Shown here: in pieces, positions 40,784 to 43,890 of the stretch
Position numbering within the stretch: the first letter of the stretch is position 1
Layout of the letters: every line of letters starts with the position of its first letter
Source: DASPJL01 sp035628645
GTDB taxonomy: Bacteria > Bacteroidota > Bacteroidia > Cytophagales > Cyclobacteriaceae
Assembly: GCA_035628645.1 (NCBI GenBank)
Contig: DASPJL010000034.1
Span: forward strand, 1 to 43,890
Direction of reading: 5' to 3'
DNA: 43,890 nt
Notes under the pieces: model-generated
What the model was told of the DNA's origin: nothing
The model's input: only the letters and a program-made list of their open reading frames with translations
The model's database searches: none
Position numbers and translations under genes: made by a program

Positions 40784-43666
40784 ATGATTAATAGGCGTTT
40801 GGTCTTATCCTTACCTTATAAATACTTCTTCTTTTCTGTCTCTTTTATATTATTATCATTTCATTTGCGGGGACAGGTACCCAATAAAGGTATTCCCTTT
40901 ATTAAAAACTATACACAAAAAGAATACAATGCGGGGCCTCAAAACTGGTCAATAATTCAGGATATGAGAGGCGTGATGTTTTTTGGAAATAACTATGGCT
41001 TTCTGGAATTTGATGGAAATAAATGGAGGTTATTGGGAATTGCCAATAAAACAATAGTCAGGTCACTTGCAGTAGATAAGAACGGCATAATTTACATCGG
41101 AGGTCAAAGTGATTTCGGATATCTTCAGCCCGATGACCAAGGAGAAATGAGTTATGTTTCTTTAAAAGAAAAAATTAAAAAGGAACATCAAAATTTTGAT
41201 GATGTCTGGAAAATTTATGTAACAGATGTAGGAGTAGTTTTTTGTACTAATAACGGCATTTATTATCTTATAGAAGATAAGATACAAGTCTACAAGCCTG
41301 AATCGGGGATTTTTAATTTTGCTTTTTATGTAAACCAACGCCTTTTTGTTACAGTTAAAGGGCAGGGGATTTATGAGTTAAAAAACGAAAAGCTTTATTT
41401 AATTCCGAATAGCAATAAATTAAGCAATTATTCAATTGCTTCAATTTTGCCTTTTAGCGGTATCGAGGCACTTATAGTAACTGAAGAAAATGGAATATTT
41501 ACCTATGACGGATATACGGATTTTGAGCCCTGGAATATTGGTGCGTCCGAATTTTTTGAAAATGGTAAAATTTCAACCGCATGTGTGCTTTCTGATGGCT
41601 TTGCTTTAGGGTCTACCCATAATGGCGCATTAATAATAGACAAGAAGGGTAATCCTGTTCAACTTCTTAACAGACACAAGGGGCTTCAAAATAGCAATGT
41701 GCTTTCATTGTATCAGGATAGTTCCGGTAATTTGTGGATAGGCCTTAACAATGGAATAGATTATGTGGAAATAAATTCTCCGTTTTCATTCTTTAATGCT
41801 CAAACAGGAATACCTGGCTCCGGATATACTTCTCTTATTGAAAATGGTAAATTATATTTAGGTACCAATGACGGGCTGTATTATAAAGACCTTTCCGCTT
41901 TAGAAAATCCATTTGCTTCGCACCCATTTCATTTGATAGAAAATTCATTAGGGCATGTGTATAATCTGCAAAAGATAGATAAAAACATATTGCTTTCCAG
42001 TCATTTAGGGCCATTTGAAATTAAAGGAAACAGAGCTTATCGAATCTCCGATCATGTTGGCGTATGGAAGTTTATGCCATTAAAAAATCATAAGGATTAT
42101 ATGCTTTGTGGTACGTATACAGGGGTGTTATTGTATAAAAATGTAAATGGCAAACCCATATTTATAAAAAAATTGGATGGTTTTTTTGAGTCATCACGAG
42201 TAATGGAAGAAGATGATGAAGGAAATATTTGGATTGCGCATGGATACAAAGGCTTGTATAAAATTTCGTTGTCCGAAAACCTTGACTCCATAAGCAAGAT
42301 AAAATTTTATGATCAAAGGCATGGTTTTCCTTCGAATCTTTTCATCCATGTATTTAAGCTGGACAACAAGTTAATATTTACAGGTGAAACGGGATATTAT
42401 AAATACAACAAACAAAAGGACAGATTTGAAGAATACGAAGCGAATGAAACAGCTATTTTAAAAAGGAAAAGAAACGGAGTAATTAACATTGAAAAAAATG
42501 TATTTAACAAGATCAGGGGAAAGATTGTAGCAGGATTTGAACACATCGCTTACTATGACCCCTATAATGTGATCATTGGTACCACCGAAGGTTTTGTGCA
42601 TTATAATCCTTCTTTTTTCATCAATAAAAACACGGAAAACATTTACCATACTTTAATAAGGAAAGTAGAAATTACAGGAAGTGAAAAGGATTCTCTGGTT
42701 ACAGGAGCTGCTTATTTAAATAATAGCATTCCTGTAATGACGCAGCCGGAGGATGAAGTTCCAATTTTACCCTTTAAGAATAACTCCATCAGATTCAGCT
42801 ATTCTGCCGCCACTTATGAAGATATCGAGAAAATCCGGTACCAGTATTTTTTAGAAGGCTTTGACAATAAATGGTCAGGGTGGTCCAAATTAACTCACAA
42901 AGAATATACTCAGCTTAAAGAAGGAGATTATATTTTTCATGTAAAAGCCAGGGATATTTATAATAACGAAAGTACTGAAGCCATTTATAGATTTACCATA
43001 AATCCTCCCTGGTACAGATCGCTTTATGCTTACATCTTCTATATTATCTTAGTAATAATCTTTCTTTATTTCCTCAAAAAAGAAATGGAGAAAAGATTTA
43101 ATAAAGCAAAACAAAAACTTCAGGAAGAACAGGAAAAGGCTTTCCGGCTAAAAGAATCTCAGCACATCGAAGAAGTATTGAAAGCGGAAAAGGAGATCAT
43201 AAGGCTAAATAATGAAAAGCTGGAAGCAGAACTTATTCACAAAAACACGGAATTAACATCTTCCGCAATGCACGTGATGCACAGTCGTGAAACCATTCTG
43301 AAAATCAGGGAACAATTAGAAACAGCTTTGGATAATGTAAAGGATAGCGACGCTAATTTTTATTTAAGAAAAGTGATAAGATCCATTGAAGCGGATGTGA
43401 AATTTGATAATAAGTGGGAACAATTTGAGCTGCATTTCAATCAGATTCACCAGGATTTCTTAATAAGACTCAGGGAAGATTTCCCTGAATTAACCCACAA
43501 GGACATCAAGTTGTGTGCTTATTTACGGATGAATTTATCAAGTAAAGAAATGGCTCCTTTACTAAATATCTCCATAAGAGGAATTGAAGCAAGCAGGTAC
43601 AGGATCAGAAGAAAAATGAACCTGGATCCGGAGGTGAACCTGACGGAGTATATATTGAAGTATTGA
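40784..43666 (+). CDS. Membrane-spanning Y_Y_Y-domain regulator with LuxR-type HTH
   Basis: A 960-residue one-component sensor-regulator. Signal (about 1-31, FHLRGQ). Residues 35-610 form a periplasmic two-propeller sensor of Reg_prop-type repeats (SSGNLWIGLNNGIDYVE, GNIWIAHGYKGLYKIS). A Y_Y_Y domain follows (about 680-742, YQYFLEGFDNKWSGW...KEGDYIFHVKARD). One membrane helix (746-764) leads to a cytoplasmic coiled coil (765-860). The C-terminal LuxR-type helix-turn-helix (about 896-955) reads LTHKDIKLCAYLRMNLSSKEMAPLLNISIRGIEASRYRIRRKM. There is no kinase or receiver domain, unlike hybrid two-component systems, so DNA binding is directly coupled to the sensor across the membrane. It lies downstream of the GH16 gene, separated by its terminator, and is the likely transcription switch for it. 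Confidence 0.9.
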   Translation: MINRRLVLSLPYKYFFFSVSFILLSFHLRGQVPNKGIPFIKNYTQKEYNAGPQNWSIIQDMRGVMFFGNNYGFLEFDGNKWRLLGIANKTIVRSLAVDKNGIIYIGGQSDFGYLQPDDQGEMSYVSLKEKIKKEHQNFDDVWKIYVTDVGVVFCTNNGIYYLIEDKIQVYKPESGIFNFAFYVNQRLFVTVKGQGIYELKNEKLYLIPNSNKLSNYSIASILPFSGIEALIVTEENGIFTYDGYTDFEPWNIGASEFFENGKISTACVLSDGFALGSTHNGALIIDKKGNPVQLLNRHKGLQNSNVLSLYQDSSGNLWIGLNNGIDYVEINSPFSFFNAQTGIPGSGYTSLIENGKLYLGTNDGLYYKDLSALENPFASHPFHLIENSLGHVYNLQKIDKNILLSSHLGPFEIKGNRAYRISDHVGVWKFMPLKNHKDYMLCGTYTGVLLYKNVNGKPIFIKKLDGFFESSRVMEEDDEGNIWIAHGYKGLYKISLSENLDSISKIKFYDQRHGFPSNLFIHVFKLDNKLIFTGETGYYKYNKQKDRFEEYEANETAILKRKRNGVINIEKNVFNKIRGKIVAGFEHIAYYDPYNVIIGTTEGFVHYNPSFFINKNTENIYHTLIRKVEITGSEKDSLVTGAAYLNNSIPVMTQPEDEVPILPFKNNSIRFSYSAATYEDIEKIRYQYFLEGFDNKWSGWSKLTHKEYTQLKEGDYIFHVKARDIYNNESTEAIYRFTINPPWYRSLYAYIFYIILVIIFLYFLKKEMEKRFNKAKQKLQEEQEKAFRLKESQHIEEVLKAEKEIIRLNNEKLEAELIHKNTELTSSAMHVMHSRETILKIREQLETALDNVKDSDANFYLRKVIRSIEADVKFDNKWEQFELHFNQIHQDFLIRLREDFPELTHKDIKLCAYLRMNLSSKEMAPLLNISIRGIEASRYRIRRKMNLDPEVNLTEYILKY

Positions 43667-43890
43667 TTTTAGTATACAATTACCTTCAGCCGATAAACTT
43701 TTTTCGCTTACTAAGAAAATCTTGTTTGCTTACTAAAAGTAAAGTTTCCGCTTACGCTGAACGCCTCACTTACTTACTAAGAATAGTTTGACCAGCGAGG
43801 CTGGTGGAGTTGTCCGCCTAGGCTGAAGGAGTTACTTAGTGAGGGAAGGAATTTTTTAGCTTTAAAAGATAATTGATCGGGATTTAAGAA
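43667..43890. other. Non-coding tail with CTTACTAA repeats
   Basis: The last 224 bases hold GCTTACTAA at 43706-43714 and 43728-43736 and CTTACTAAGAA at 43773-43783. A small hairpin ACCAGC...GCTGGT lies at 43791-43805, without a T-run. No gene was recognised. Confidence 0.5.

Overview
The window reads as an AT-rich chromosomal segment from a free-living, glucan-degrading member of the Bacteroidota, most likely the Cytophagales or a close relative. The signs are: many Cys-lipobox lipoproteins, a TonB-dependent receptor, two type IX secretion (T9SS) C-terminal sorting domains, GH9 and GH16 glucanases, a Y_Y_Y-domain regulator, HisKA kinases with an ASHDL(R/K)xP H-box, and one promoter matching the Bacteroidota consensus (TTTG, 19 bases, TAnnTTTG). 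No rRNA, tRNA, CRISPR, transposase or phage gene was seen. The gene content looks like ordinary core and accessory chromosome.

Layout. 1-2861: end of an upstream gene, then three minus-strand lipoprotein genes (small unknown, DUF6340-like, CE1/PHB-depolymerase-like esterase). 3206-6691: a TonB-dependent receptor with a YncD/PqqU-like plug signature, followed by a lipoprotein PQQ-dependent sugar dehydrogenase. 6923-8030: two small minus-strand lipoproteins, one with a repeated HGQPGH.C.IPVG motif and one LEA14-like. 8303-9964: PAS-PAS histidine kinase. 10361-12968: a probable two-gene operon for a long coiled-coil lipoprotein and an outer-membrane barrel. 13714-17486: DUF488, a small protein, a GAF histidine kinase and a WG-repeat protein. 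17566-20495: GH9 glucanase and a TIM-barrel sugar isomerase-like lipoprotein. 20734-24953: DoxX, a STAS/SEC14-like protein, and a 1020-residue T9SS-exported esterase with three large repeats. 25428-28499: alpha/beta hydrolase and a CHASE-PAS histidine kinase. 28500-29114: no protein gene, but a strong candidate for an orphan small RNA. 29115-31475: two SRPBCC proteins, a membrane protein and a DUF3575-like barrel. 31494-32112: HigBA-type toxin-antitoxin. 32188-36159: sigma factor, anti-sigma/TonB fusion and a divergent von Willebrand (VWA) protein. 36504-43666: a 1343-residue multimodular GH16 enzyme followed by a membrane-spanning Y_Y_Y/LuxR-type regulator.

How the parts may work together. 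GH9, GH16 (with CBM6, PKD and discoidin modules), the CE1-type esterase and the repeat esterase are exported hydrolases for plant or algal polysaccharide. The Y_Y_Y/LuxR protein next to GH16 is the obvious candidate sensor for the released oligosaccharide. The receptor and PQQ dehydrogenase suggest cofactor scavenging for periplasmic sugar oxidation. The sigma/anti-sigma-TonB/VWA cluster looks like a self-contained envelope signalling system. The three histidine kinases have no response regulator nearby.

Most attractive leads: (1) the VWA protein with a TonB-box-like motif facing an anti-sigma factor that carries its own TonB domain; (2) the PqqU-like receptor beside a PQQ enzyme; (3) the orphan RNA gene with consensus promoter, LacI-type palindromes and intrinsic terminator; (4) the coiled-coil lipoprotein/barrel pair.
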